Below are positions 16,697 to 25,710 of a stretch of 64,000 nucleotides of DNA, one piece after another. The stretch lies in contig DASPKX010000172.1 of the NCBI GenBank assembly GCA_035627835.1, forward strand, positions 66,054 to 130,053, given 5' to 3'. The first letter of the stretch is position 1. Every line of letters begins with the position of its first letter. The notes under the pieces are model-generated. The model searched no databases and was not told the origin of the DNA. It worked only from the letters and a program-made list of their open reading frames with translations. The stretch comes from DASPKX01 sp035627835. Its GTDB lineage: Bacteria; Verrucomicrobiota; Verrucomicrobiia; Limisphaerales; SXQI01. Position numbers and translations under genes: made by a program.

Positions 16697-18447
16697 GCGA
16701 GAAGGCCGATCCAGAAGCCAGCAAGCCGAGCGATGTTGAACGCCGGCTCGCGCGCCTCGAGTTGCTTTATCACGTCAGCAACGTGGTTCACTCCACACTG
16801 GAGCCGACAGAAGCGTTTGAGTTGATGCTGCGCGAGGCGCGCCGGCTTCTCCATGCGAGCAGCGGGTCGATCGTATTGCTCAATCCCACCACCGGATTTC
16901 TCGAAATCGAAGCTTCCCATGGGCTTTCCGAAGAAGGACAGCGACTGAAGCTTCGCCTTGGCGAAGGGATCACCGGGTGGGTGGCGAAGCACGGGAAGCC
17001 CGCCCGTGTGGGTGATGTGCAGCAGGATCCGCGATACGTTCCCGCGCGGGATAATGTCCGGTCGGAACTGGCCGTTCCGCTGGAGGTGAACGGCGAGTTG
17101 CGCGGCGCGATTAATGTCGATTCCGAGGAGCCAAACGCCTTTAGCGCCGACGATGAGCAATTGCTCCGGGATCTCGCGCAACTGGCCGCAACGGTCGTGC
17201 GCAACACCTGGCTCTATGACCAGGTGCGCCATAAAGCCAAGCTGCTCGAAGCGTTGGTGAGCGTCAGCCAGAGCATCAGCTCGGCCCTGAACCTGGATGA
17301 GGCCTTGCAGGCGATCACGCGCGAAGCCTGTGGGCTGATGGGCGGCAAAATGGCTTCCGTTCTCCTGCTGGATAAAACTCAGGAGCACTTAATTCTGCGC
17401 GCGAGCCATGGGGCCGGTGAGGTTTACATTGCTAAACCAGACCTGCTGGTGGCGGACTCTTTAGTGGGCACGGTAGTGCGGCGGAAAAAGCCTATCCAGG
17501 TGCAGAACGTGCAAATCTCCAGCCGTTATCAGAGTGTGGAGATTGCGCGGCAGGAGGGTTTGGTCTCCCTGTTGAGCGTGCCATTGATGTTCAGGGAACA
17601 ACCCCTCGGCGCTTTGTGCGTTTACACTGGCGAGATGCACAGCTTCTCGAACGAGGAGGTGCGGATTCTCTCAGCCCTCGCGGAACTCTCAGGCATTGCG
17701 ATTGAGAAAGCCCGTTTGCACGACCAGATCCTTCATGTGGAAGAGCAGCTGCGCCAAAGCGAGAAGCTCTCAGCGGTCGGATTGCTGGCGGCGGAAATCG
17801 CTCACGAGATTCGCAATCCGCTCACGGTGATGAAGATGCTTTATCACTCCTTGAACCTGCGCTTTGCGGAGAGCGATCCGCGTGCGCGCGACGCGCGGAT
17901 GATCGCGGAAAAGATGGATCACTTGAACAAGATCGTCGATCAAGCGCTCGCGCTCGCGCGCAATGCCGATCCTGATTTCCGCGACGTGCAGGTGGTGCAA
18001 TTGCTGGAGGAGCTTGGGTTGCTCCTGCGCCACAAGCTGCGCCAACAATCCATCTCGCTGACGGTGGACTTTGAAATGGACCTCCCGCTGGTGAGGGCCG
18101 ATGCGGGTCAATTGAGCCAGGCTTTCCTGAATGTCGCTCTTAACGCCATTGAAGCGATGCCAGAAGGAGGAGCGCTGACGCTGCGCACATTCCGCAAGGT
18201 CGTGGAAGGAGATTGGGTCGTTGTGGAGATTCAGGATAGCGGGCACGGCATGAGCGCCGAGCAGCGCGAGCGGGTCTTTTCATCGCTTCTCTCCACGACG
18301 AAAAAATCGGGCACCGGTTTAGGCCTGGCGATTGTGCAGAGGATCGCGGAGACCCATCGGGGCAGGTTGGAAGTGCGTTCCGAGCAAAGCAAGGGCACGA
18401 CCATTGGCATCATTTTGCCTGCGCTTTCCCCCGAAGAATCGAAGTAG
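16693..18447 (+). CDS. Two-GAF sensor histidine kinase
   Basis: The start is ATG 16693, overlapping the LptF/G stop (ATGA). The longer open frame upstream is inside the permease gene. The 584-residue soluble kinase has GAF domains at about 25-165 (LGEGITGWVAKHGKPARVGDV) and 190-345 (DSLVGTVVRRKKPIQVQNV). The HisKA phosphoacceptor is in AAEIAHEIRNPLTVMKML. The HATPase domain shows the N box VALNAIEAMPEGG, DSGHGMS and TGLGLAIVQRIAETH. It lacks a membrane segment and a receiver. Which regulator it serves is not shown; the coupled permease gene suggests an envelope-related input, which is inference. Confidence 0.92.
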   Translation: MSEKADPEASKPSDVERRLARLELLYHVSNVVHSTLEPTEAFELMLREARRLLHASSGSIVLLNPTTGFLEIEASHGLSEEGQRLKLRLGEGITGWVAKHGKPARVGDVQQDPRYVPARDNVRSELAVPLEVNGELRGAINVDSEEPNAFSADDEQLLRDLAQLAATVVRNTWLYDQVRHKAKLLEALVSVSQSISSALNLDEALQAITREACGLMGGKMASVLLLDKTQEHLILRASHGAGEVYIAKPDLLVADSLVGTVVRRKKPIQVQNVQISSRYQSVEIARQEGLVSLLSVPLMFREQPLGALCVYTGEMHSFSNEEVRILSALAELSGIAIEKARLHDQILHVEEQLRQSEKLSAVGLLAAEIAHEIRNPLTVMKMLYHSLNLRFAESDPRARDARMIAEKMDHLNKIVDQALALARNADPDFRDVQVVQLLEELGLLLRHKLRQQSISLTVDFEMDLPLVRADAGQLSQAFLNVALNAIEAMPEGGALTLRTFRKVVEGDWVVVEIQDSGHGMSAEQRERVFSSLLSTTKKSGTGLGLAIVQRIAETHRGRLEVRSEQSKGTTIGIILPALSPEESK

Positions 18448-18498
18448 GACTCACCCCGCTTGGCGAGCGCTCCGACAGGCGCTACCAATCGATCGGGT

Positions 18499-19002
18499 AT
18501 GTGGATGACTCTCTCTGACGATCTCGAGATTCTCGGGCAAGCATTGGTCGCGCTGGTTCTCGGCGGCATTATAGGTTTCGAGCGAGAACGAGCGGGGAAG
18601 GCCGCGGGCATTCGCACTCACATGCTGATATGCATCAGCACCACTTTATTCGTGCGCACCGGCGAAATCCTGATGGCATGGCGAATGAAGAACACAGGGA
18701 TGGACGTCATCAACAGCGATCCCGTGCGCATTCTGGAAGCTATTGTCACAGGCATCGCTTTCATTGGGGCGGGGACTGTTTTTCGCGACCGCGCGCGCAA
18801 CGCCTCCTACGGCCTCACCACGGCGGCATCAATGTTATGCGTGGTGCCGATTGGCGCCTCGGTGGCGGTTCATCGTTATGCACTGGCCATCGGCATCATG
18901 GTCATCGCCTGGATCGTGCTCCGCGTCTTCGGGCAAATGGAGCACAAGCTCGGCTTGTCCAAGCAACCGCCGCAGGTCGTGGAAGAGAACGCTGACCGTT
19001 GA
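18499..19002 (+). CDS. MgtC/SapB-family inner-membrane protein
   Basis: The product has about 167 residues (start ATG 18499; the frame upstream from 18460 lacks sense). Family motifs are LGGIIGFERERAGKAAGIRTHMLICISTTLF near the N terminus and RILEAIVTGIAFIGAGTVFRDR and YGLTTAASMLCVVPIGASVAV in the middle, giving four to five transmembrane helices. MgtC-type proteins modulate membrane energetics and Mg2+ or phosphate homeostasis in other bacteria. The C-terminal ACT-like domain of classical MgtC is absent, as in SapB-type members. The gene ends three bases before a convergent gene, with an imperfect hairpin (18991-19010) over both stops. Confidence 0.87.
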   Translation: MWMTLSDDLEILGQALVALVLGGIIGFERERAGKAAGIRTHMLICISTTLFVRTGEILMAWRMKNTGMDVINSDPVRILEAIVTGIAFIGAGTVFRDRARNASYGLTTAASMLCVVPIGASVAVHRYALAIGIMVIAWIVLRVFGQMEHKLGLSKQPPQVVEENADR

Positions 19003-19005
19003 CGG

Positions 19006-20253
19006 TTAGCGGCTGATCGCGAACAGGTGCTTCTCGCCGCGAATGAAGATCATTCCACTGGAAACAGCGATCGATGCCTGGCAGCGCTCGCCAATGGAGT
19101 TGCGCGCAAGGAGCTTGAACTCAGGCGCGGCGGCAATCACAGCGCTCTCACCTTCTTCGGACAGGAAGTAAATTCTGCCTTCCGCCAGGACGGGTGAAGC
19201 GGAGTGGTTCCCACCGATGCGCTCCTGCCAAACGATTTCCCCAGTGTCCCCTTTCAAGCATTGGGCCACACCGCCCTCCGTAATGCTGTAAAGGTGCGGG
19301 TCGGCGTAAACGAAGGATGGCATGGAGGGGACGGCTTTGCGCTGTTCCCAGGCGATATGAGTTTGGGTTACATCGCCGCTGCCGCCCGCCTTAATGGCGC
19401 GGATGGTCGACTTTTCGAAACCAGACGCTGTGTAGATGAGATTGCTGCTGGCCACTGGAGATGGAACCACACCCTCCCCCTGGCTGAAGGCCGACCAGAT
19501 CCGATTGCCCGTTCGGGGGTCAAACGCCTGAACCACATCCCCGGCGGCGCTGATAATCTGCCAGACCTCTTTGGACTTAAAGAGAATTGGGCTGACATGA
19601 GCAATCCGCGACATGCCGCGCGAGGCCTTCCACCGCTGAGTGCCCGTCTTAAGGTCAAGAGCGAGGACGAAGGATTGGTCCCACGGTTTTTGCCACCCAA
19701 CTCTCTTATCCTCACCCTGGCTGCTGCCGTCGTAGGGCATGATGAGCAGGTCATTCCAAAGCATGGGCGAGGCGCCAAGGCCATGTTGGCTATAGAACTT
19801 CACGTCGCGATTGGTCCATCGGACCTTGCCGCTGAAATCCAATGCGACCACGCTCCCATCGCCGAAAACCGCAAAGACGCTCTCTCCGTCGGTCGCTGGT
19901 GTGGGGGTGGCATAGGAGTTTTTTCCCTCCTTCCGGAGCGGCACCTGCTCGAACACCTCTTTATCCCAGATGATTTTGCCCGAAGGCCTGTCGATGCAAA
20001 TGACGTGGCATTTGGTTCCCCCGTCTGTCGCGCTCGTGACAAAGATGTGGTCCCCCCAGACGACAGGCGAAGACCACCCTTGGCCCGGAATAGCTGTTTT
20101 CCATTTGATGGCGTTGGTGGGGCTCCAATGGAGCGGGACGCTCATCTCCGTCGAAATGCCCTGCCGGGTGGGCCCCCTGAACGAGGGCCAATTCTCCGCA
20201 AACATTGGGACTGCGCAGAGTAAGGCAATGACAAAGGAGAACAGCTTGGCCAT
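19006..20253 (-). CDS. Periplasmic PQQ-like beta-propeller protein
   Basis: The product has 415 residues, starting at ATG 20253 (MAKLFSF..), because the signal peptide begins there and ends near PMFAENW. The rest is a PQQ/BamB-like propeller: ENWPSFRGPTRQG, SSPVVWGDHIFVTSA, CIDRPSGKIIWDKEVF, ATPTPATDGESVFAVFGDGSVVALDFSGKVRW and GDTGEIVWQE. These secreted 'WPSFRGP' propellers are abundant in Verrucomicrobiota and Planctomycetota. Despite similarity to BamB or quinoprotein dehydrogenases, their roles are unknown, and the alcohol-dehydrogenase catalytic set is not apparent. It stands alone. Confidence 0.88.
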   Translation of the reverse strand: MAKLFSFVIALLCAVPMFAENWPSFRGPTRQGISTEMSVPLHWSPTNAIKWKTAIPGQGWSSPVVWGDHIFVTSATDGGTKCHVICIDRPSGKIIWDKEVFEQVPLRKEGKNSYATPTPATDGESVFAVFGDGSVVALDFSGKVRWTNRDVKFYSQHGLGASPMLWNDLLIMPYDGSSQGEDKRVGWQKPWDQSFVLALDLKTGTQRWKASRGMSRIAHVSPILFKSKEVWQIISAAGDVVQAFDPRTGNRIWSAFSQGEGVVPSPVASSNLIYTASGFEKSTIRAIKAGGSGDVTQTHIAWEQRKAVPSMPSFVYADPHLYSITEGGVAQCLKGDTGEIVWQERIGGNHSASPVLAEGRIYFLSEEGESAVIAAAPEFKLLARNSIGERCQASIAVSSGMIFIRGEKHLFAISR

Positions 20254-20389
20254 GGCACCGTTGTTCCTCGAAACGCCCGCCAAGTCAACCCGACTCATGA
20301 GCGGAAGGCCTTATTGGTGAGTGGCGCCAGAGGAAATCAGGTTTGACTTGAGCGCTGTAACTTCGATAATGGGTAACACCGAAGGACCT

Positions 20390-20911
20390 ATGGCTAAACT
20401 TGTTGTACTCAGCGAAGGACACGGCGGGCGGACTCAGGAGATTGTCGCGGACAAGCCCACCACCGTCGGCCGTTTGGAGGACAACACTTTTCATTTGGCC
20501 GAAGGCTCCATCTCAAGCCATCATGCTGAGATTTTTCTGCGGGGCAGCGACGTTGTCGTTAAGGACCTTAACTCCACCAACGGCACTTACATCAACGGTG
20601 AGAAAATCACTGAGGGTGTGCTAAAGCCCGGGCAAATTCTCCGGCTCGGATCGATTGAACTCAAACTGGACGGGCCAGCTCCCGCTGCCTCCGCTTCCAC
20701 TCCGACCAAAGCGAAAACGCGCGTGATTCCGGGCGTTCAGGCGAAAGAATTTGAATCCGGTGGCCGGGACGTGAAGTTCGACAAGAACAACGCGTTCGGC
20801 AAGAAGCGCAACAAGATCAACACGATCTTCATCGTGGTCGGCGCGGTGCTCGGCCTGATTATCATCGGCTTCCTCGTGTTCACATTCATGAACATGCGAA
20901 GCGGCTCCTAA
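20390..20911 (+). CDS. FHA-domain protein with C-terminal membrane anchor
   Basis: The start at ATG 20390 is supported by GAAGGA four to five bases upstream. The product has 173 residues. An FHA domain covers residues ~1-95 with the phosphothreonine-binding pattern TVGRLEDN, ISSHHAEI and LNSTNGTYING. A flexible linker follows, then a basic segment (FGKKRNKIN) and one transmembrane helix (TIFIVVGAVLGLIIIGFLVFTF) at the C terminus. It probably recruits a Thr-phosphorylated protein to the inner membrane on the cytosolic side. No Ser/Thr kinase is encoded in this window. Confidence 0.9.
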   Translation: MAKLVVLSEGHGGRTQEIVADKPTTVGRLEDNTFHLAEGSISSHHAEIFLRGSDVVVKDLNSTNGTYINGEKITEGVLKPGQILRLGSIELKLDGPAPAASASTPTKAKTRVIPGVQAKEFESGGRDVKFDKNNAFGKKRNKINTIFIVVGAVLGLIIIGFLVFTFMNMRSGS

Positions 20912-20927
20912 GCGCATTAGTCCGCCG

Positions 20928-22874
20928 TCACGCTGGTTTCCGGCCCAACTCTTTTTCTGCGTCGAAGGCGGCCAGCTTGGTCGCGGCTTCCTCCCATTGT
21001 GGATGAAGCTCCCCAAGCTCGTCCTCCACCTCCATCAATTCGCGATTCAATGACGCGCCTTTGTCTGCGCGGGCGTAAGTGGCAGGGTCTTGAAGAACGG
21101 TGTGCAGTTCAGACTGCCGCTTCTCCAGGGATTGAATCCGCTTCTCGAACTGGTCCACGGCGTTCTGGAGCTGCTTCCGGACTTTTGATCTGGCTTGGCG
21201 CTCCTCAGCTTCAATTCGGCGTTGCTCTTTCGAGTTGGTCACCCGTTCAACAACCGGAGATTTCCCCGAAGCCTGGCGGGCCGCCGCGGCAGCGGCTGCC
21301 GCAGTCTTCTCAACGTAATAATCGTAGTTGCCCAGGAAGCGCTGAACCTTCCCGTGCTCCACATGCACCACCTGGTTTGCGAGCGCGCGAATGAAATAAA
21401 CATCGTGGCTGATGAAGCAGAGAGTGCCTTCATACTGCTCCAATGCCGCAATCAGCGCTTCGATGCTCGCCATGTCCAGGTGCGTCGTCGGCTCGTCCAT
21501 CAGCAGCAGATTGGGCGGATCAAGCAGCAGCTTCACCAATGCGAGCCGGCTTTTCTCGCCGCCCGACAAGACACGCACGGGCTTCAGCACATCATCACCG
21601 CTAAAAAGGAAGCAGCCTAAAATATTCCGCACGAACACCTCGGTTACGCGTTGGGGGGTGTCCAAGGCCTCCTCCAAGACGGTCCGATCGACGCGGAGCA
21701 TCTCCACGCGATTCTGCGAGTAGTAACCCGCGCGAACATTGTGGCCCAAGACACGTTCGCCCGCTGAGGGCGTAAGCACACCGGCCAGCAACTTGAGCAT
21801 GGTAGATTTGCCCGCGCCATTCGGCCCCACCAAAACCAGCCGCTGATCCCGCTCGATCTCAAAGTCGAGACCTTGGTAGATCGGCTTTGCGCCGTAGCCG
21901 AAGTGCACCTGCTTCAACGCCAGCACCCGCTGCCCGCTTCTTTGCGGTTGGGGGAAGGTGAAATCGATTTCCTGCCCGTCTTCATCCGGCAGCTCTATCT
22001 TATCCATCCGCTCGATTTGCTTGAGCTTGGATTGAGCCTGGGAGGCTTTGGTGTTCTTGGCGCGGAACCGCTCGACGAAGTGCATCAAGCGCGCGATCTC
22101 CTTCTGCTGGTTCTTGTGCGCCGCGCGAAGGTTCGCTTCATTCGCCGCGCGCTGCTCAAGGTATTGATCGTAGTTGCCGCGATAACGAATGAGTTGCCCG
22201 AAGCGTAGCTCCACGATCGAACCCACGAGCCGGTTCAGGAACTCACGATCATGCGAGATCATCAGGATTGCGCCTGGGTAACTCAGCAAATGGTTCTGGA
22301 ACCACAAGAGCGAGTAGAGATCGAGATGGTTCGTTGGTTCGTCCAGCAGCAGCAAATCCGGCTCCTGCACCAGCAGACGAGCCAGATGCGCGCGCATAAC
22401 CCAGCCGCCGCTCAATTCCCGCGCCGGTCGGTCGAAGTCGCTCTCACGAAAACTAAGCCCGCTCAGGATGGTCTTGGCTTTAGCTTCGTATTGGAAGCCT
22501 CCCAGCTCCGCATAACGGGTGTGCGGATCCACCCAGTCCGTGTCGTGGTGTGAAGGGTCATGGTCATATTCCGATAGAACCTGTCGGCGCAGAGCCACCA
22601 TTTCCGGATGCACTGCCATTGCGATTTCAATGACGGTTTCGTCGCCGACCTGGGCGGTCTCCTGCGGCAGGTAACCGACGGAGGCGCGCCGATCGAGCGT
22701 AATTTCCCCTGCATCGGGCTCCTCCTGCTTGAGGATCATCTTGATCAATGTCGATTTCCCCGCGCCGTTCGGCCCCACCAAGCCAATCCGCTCACCGCGG
22801 TTGACGAGAATGGAGGCATCTTTGAGCAGGTCGCGCTCACCGTAACTTTTGCTGACATTGACGACATTAAGCAT
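20928..22874 (-). CDS. ABC-F family ATPase (Uup/YheS-like)
   Basis: The 648-residue soluble protein has two ABC nucleotide-binding domains. The first has Walker A GPNGAGKST (~33-41), signature LSGGW and Walker B LLLLDEPTNHLDL. The second repeats GPNGAGKST with LSGGEKSRLALVKLL and LLLMDEPTTHLDM. Between them is the ABC-F interdomain linker (KASQAQSKLKQIERM). The C terminus is a long coiled coil (EAEERQARSKVRKQLQNAVDQFEKRIQSLEKRQSEL) as in Uup-type members. ABC-F proteins act on the ribosome, not in transport, and no membrane helices are present. Whether this one confers antibiotic protection is unknown. Confidence 0.94.
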   Translation of the reverse strand: MLNVVNVSKSYGERDLLKDASILVNRGERIGLVGPNGAGKSTLIKMILKQEEPDAGEITLDRRASVGYLPQETAQVGDETVIEIAMAVHPEMVALRRQVLSEYDHDPSHHDTDWVDPHTRYAELGGFQYEAKAKTILSGLSFRESDFDRPARELSGGWVMRAHLARLLVQEPDLLLLDEPTNHLDLYSLLWFQNHLLSYPGAILMISHDREFLNRLVGSIVELRFGQLIRYRGNYDQYLEQRAANEANLRAAHKNQQKEIARLMHFVERFRAKNTKASQAQSKLKQIERMDKIELPDEDGQEIDFTFPQPQRSGQRVLALKQVHFGYGAKPIYQGLDFEIERDQRLVLVGPNGAGKSTMLKLLAGVLTPSAGERVLGHNVRAGYYSQNRVEMLRVDRTVLEEALDTPQRVTEVFVRNILGCFLFSGDDVLKPVRVLSGGEKSRLALVKLLLDPPNLLLMDEPTTHLDMASIEALIAALEQYEGTLCFISHDVYFIRALANQVVHVEHGKVQRFLGNYDYYVEKTAAAAAAAARQASGKSPVVERVTNSKEQRRIEAEERQARSKVRKQLQNAVDQFEKRIQSLEKRQSELHTVLQDPATYARADKGASLNRELMEVEDELGELHPQWEEAATKLAAFDAEKELGRKPA

Positions 22875-22971
22875 TTGGCGCGGTTACAATGCCGTGCTTG
22901 AAGCCTAGCGCAAGCAGAACACAGGCGCAGATTTTTGACTTTTGGGGGGCGTTTTCTTAGCTTCGGCCCCG

Positions 22972-24300
22972 ATGAATATTCTGCGGCATAGCGACGCGGG
23001 GTTTGCGCAACGGCTGGAAGCGTTGGCCGCAGCGTCCAGCTTGTTTGATCCAGTGGTGGAAGAGCGCGCGCGCGAAGTGGTCAGCGCGGTGCTCACCCGC
23101 GGGGATGAGGCTCTGGTCGAGTTCACTAAACGCTTCGATGGAGCCGACCTCGCAGCGGAAGACTTCGCCGTGTCTACCGCGGAACGCTTCAACGCTTCGA
23201 TGGAGGCCCCCGCCGAGGTGCGAGAGGCCGTCGCCGCAGCCCATAAGAACATTGCTTTCTTCTCGAAGAAGTCACTGCGCAAAGCGTGGTCAGCGCGCAA
23301 CCAGCAAGGCGGGAAAGTTGGTGAGAAATTCGACCCGTTCCAGCGTGTTGGCATTTATATCCCTGGCGGAACAGCTCCGCTGGTCTCCACAGCGTTGATG
23401 ACAATCACGCTGGCCCGTGTCGCGGGCTGCAAAGACATCGTCGTTTGCACGCCACCGAACAAGGAAGGCCGCGTGAATTCATCGCTGCTCTACGCCGTGG
23501 GAGTGGCGGGCGCCACGGAGATCTACAAGCTCGGGGGCGCGCAAGCCATCGCGGCCATGGCCTGGGGAACGAAGACGATTCGGCGTGTGCAAAAAGTGTT
23601 CGGCCCCGGAAACGCCTATGTCGTCGCAGCCAAGCGCCTGCTCTTCGGCCATGTCGCCGTGGATCTTTTACCCGGGCCAAGCGAAGTGCTGGTGATAGCG
23701 GACGACAAGGCGAATCCGCGCTTCGCCGCTGCGGACCTGCTGGCGCAGGCGGAGCATGGTTCCGGGCATGAACGCGTTTGGCTGATCACCACGTCCGCCA
23801 CTTTTTTGAAAGCGGTGGAGAAGGAGATTGATCGCCAGCTCTTGACTCTCTCGCGAAAGGATTTCATCGCCAAAGCTCTGCAGAACAATGGCTGGTTGAT
23901 CCAGGTGCGGAACATTGCGGACGCTGTGGCGCTGGCCAACCGGCTGGCTCCAGAACATTGCGAGATCATGACGGCGCGCCCTGCGGCCGTCGCGGAGCAG
24001 ATCGTGACCGCAGGCGCCATATTCCTTGGCGGGAATTCACCCACTGTGCTCGGAGACTACATCGCGGGACCGAGCCACACCTTGCCCACTGGGGGAGCGG
24101 GCGCGGCTTTCCCTGGCCTGACGGTCGATCAGTTCCAACGCCGCACCAGCATCGTGGAATACAGCCCCCCTGCCCTGCGCCGTTCGTTGAGCTTCATTAA
24201 CACCTTCGCTTCTGTTGAAGGATTGGATGCGCATGCGCGCTCAGCGCAGATTCGCCTCGAGAAAGCAGCCGCGGGCAAAGCGAGGAAGCAAAAGGCATGA
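22972..24300 (+). CDS. hisD: Histidinol dehydrogenase
   Basis: The 442-residue enzyme catalyses the last two oxidations of histidine biosynthesis (L-histidinol to L-histidine, NAD+ dependent, Zn2+). I chose ATG 22972. Diagnostic stretches are GIYIPGGTAPLVSTALM, GVAGATEIYKLGGAQAIAAMAWGT, VFGPGNAYVVAAKR, DLLPGPSEVLVIAD, LLAQAEHGSGHERVWL (metal-binding Gln/His), APEHCEIM and DYIAGPSHTLPTGG. Its stop overlaps the hisC start (ATGA), so the two form a coupled pair. The other his genes are not in the window. Confidence 0.97.
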   Translation: MNILRHSDAGFAQRLEALAAASSLFDPVVEERAREVVSAVLTRGDEALVEFTKRFDGADLAAEDFAVSTAERFNASMEAPAEVREAVAAAHKNIAFFSKKSLRKAWSARNQQGGKVGEKFDPFQRVGIYIPGGTAPLVSTALMTITLARVAGCKDIVVCTPPNKEGRVNSSLLYAVGVAGATEIYKLGGAQAIAAMAWGTKTIRRVQKVFGPGNAYVVAAKRLLFGHVAVDLLPGPSEVLVIADDKANPRFAAADLLAQAEHGSGHERVWLITTSATFLKAVEKEIDRQLLTLSRKDFIAKALQNNGWLIQVRNIADAVALANRLAPEHCEIMTARPAAVAEQIVTAGAIFLGGNSPTVLGDYIAGPSHTLPTGGAGAAFPGLTVDQFQRRTSIVEYSPPALRRSLSFINTFASVEGLDAHARSAQIRLEKAAAGKARKQKA

Positions 24301-25421
24301 GCCGCGCCAGCTCTTACGTTCGCCCCTTGGTTCGAACCTTGCACCCCTACGTCCCGGGTGAGCAGCCGAAGATCAAGGATCTCGTTAAGCTCAACACCAA
24401 CGAGAATCCGTATCCGCCTGCTCCTGGAGTGCTGGAGGCCGTGCGGGAAGCGGTCGATGGACGGCTGCGCCTCTACCCCAATCCAGCAGCCGACGCATTG
24501 CGGGAGGCCCTCGCGAAGCTGCACCGCTGCCGTCCCGAGAACATCATCATCGGCAATGGGTCTGACGAGGTTCTCGCACTGGCCACGCGCGCGTTTGTGG
24601 AGCCGATTGGCCTCGGCAAGAACGCGGATGCTGAAACCATCCAGTATTTCTCCCCCAGTTACTCGCTTTACCCGGTGCTCGCGGACACGCAAGGCACCCG
24701 CAAGAACTCCGTCCGGTTAAACGCCGATTTCACCATCCCGGATGCGAAGGTGCTGCGCGCCGCTGGCTGGAACACCAAAGCTGCCCTCACCTTTGTCACG
24801 ACGCCAAACGCTCCCGGAGGCCGCGGCTATGCCGTTGAGCAACTCCGCACCCTTGCCGCCGCCCAGCGGGGTGTGGTGGTGCTGGATGAGGCTTATGTGG
24901 ATTTCGCCAAGGAGAACGCGATGACGCTCGCGTTGGAACTGCCCAATGTGCTTGTTGCGCGAACATTTTCGAAGGCTTACTCCCTCTGCTTCCAGCGGAT
25001 CGGCTATTTTGTCGGCAGCCCTGAATTGATCGAAGCCCTCCACAAAATCCGCGATAGCTACAACGTCAATGGGCTGGGGCAGATCGCGGCGCTCGCCACG
25101 CTGAAGCATCTCTCTTATTACCGAGCGAACTTTAAGCGCATCATCCAATCACGCCAGACCGTCAGCCAGGCCCTGGAAGACCTCGGCTTTCAGGTGTTAC
25201 CCAGCGAAACCAATTTCATTCTCACTGAACCGCCCCAGTTCCCAGCGGAAGAATGGCTTCGGAAGCTGCGCGAGCATAAAATACTGGTGCGGTGGTTTAA
25301 AGATCCCGCGGTGAGCAAGTTCCTGCGCATTACGATTGGCTCTGAGGAGGAGATGGCAAGGCTGATGGAAGCGGTCAAAGCCATCCTCGCTTCCCAAAGC
25401 GCGGGCAAGCGCAAGAAATAG
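24297..25421 (+). CDS. hisC: Histidinol-phosphate aminotransferase
   Basis: The 374-residue PLP enzyme (fold type I) converts imidazole-acetol phosphate to histidinol phosphate with glutamate. It overlaps hisD by four bases. Seen motifs: KLNTNENPYPPAPGVLEAV at the N terminus, IIIGNGSDEVLALATRAF, TPNAPGG, VVLDEAYVDFA, and the PLP-binding lysine in ARTFSKAYSLCFQRIGYFVGS. The substitution AP for the usual NP in TTPNAPGG is minor. The C-terminal FLRITIGSEEEM matches the family. The coupling to hisD supports the pathway assignment over a generic aminotransferase. Confidence 0.95.
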   Translation: MSRASSYVRPLVRTLHPYVPGEQPKIKDLVKLNTNENPYPPAPGVLEAVREAVDGRLRLYPNPAADALREALAKLHRCRPENIIIGNGSDEVLALATRAFVEPIGLGKNADAETIQYFSPSYSLYPVLADTQGTRKNSVRLNADFTIPDAKVLRAAGWNTKAALTFVTTPNAPGGRGYAVEQLRTLAAAQRGVVVLDEAYVDFAKENAMTLALELPNVLVARTFSKAYSLCFQRIGYFVGSPELIEALHKIRDSYNVNGLGQIAALATLKHLSYYRANFKRIIQSRQTVSQALEDLGFQVLPSETNFILTEPPQFPAEEWLRKLREHKILVRWFKDPAVSKFLRITIGSEEEMARLMEAVKAILASQSAGKRKK

Positions 25422-25471
25422 GCCCTCTTTTACTTTACAATTGGACCGCCACAGAAAAAAGTAACGCAGTT

Positions 25472-25624
25472 ATGGATCCGACAATGTCAGTTGGCTGGAG
25501 CATCTTCTGGAGCATCGCGGCTATGCCGATCGGGCTCTTCATCTGCTTCTTCCCGCTCGTGCTCGCTTGGATTGGGACTGCCAAAGAGTCTTCAGATCAG
25601 AATTCTCCCAAGCGCAAGAAGTAA
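25472..25624 (+). CDS. Small single-pass membrane protein (50 aa)
   Basis: An ATG at 25472 opens a 50-codon frame that begins MDPTMSVGWSIFWSI and ends SPKRKK. Residues ~8-35 are strongly hydrophobic (GLFICFFPLVLAWIG) and form one, possibly a kinked, transmembrane helix. The tail is hydrophilic and basic, which predicts a cytoplasmic C terminus. The frame lies between hisC and the tonB-like gene on the same strand. No family is recognised and no strong ribosome-binding site is visible, so it is a plausible but unproven gene. Confidence 0.5.
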   Translation: MDPTMSVGWSIFWSIAAMPIGLFICFFPLVLAWIGTAKESSDQNSPKRKK

Positions 25625-25710
25625 GCGGCGCCGTCGCGCCCTTTTTCCTGGTTGATCAGCTGCTTCTCCGGTTGAAGCGTTGTTAAAGGCGCTGCATTCT
25701 CTGCAAGCGC

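Noticed and set aside
16174..17388. 404-codon minus-strand frame crossing the LptF/G and kinase genes
   Set aside because: It spans the junction of two clear genes on the other strand and resembles no protein family.
18991..19010. Hairpin GCTGACCG/CGGTTAGC across the convergent stops as a terminator
   Set aside because: It has one wobble pair and no T-tract, and it overlaps coding bases of both genes. It is too weak to list as a terminator.
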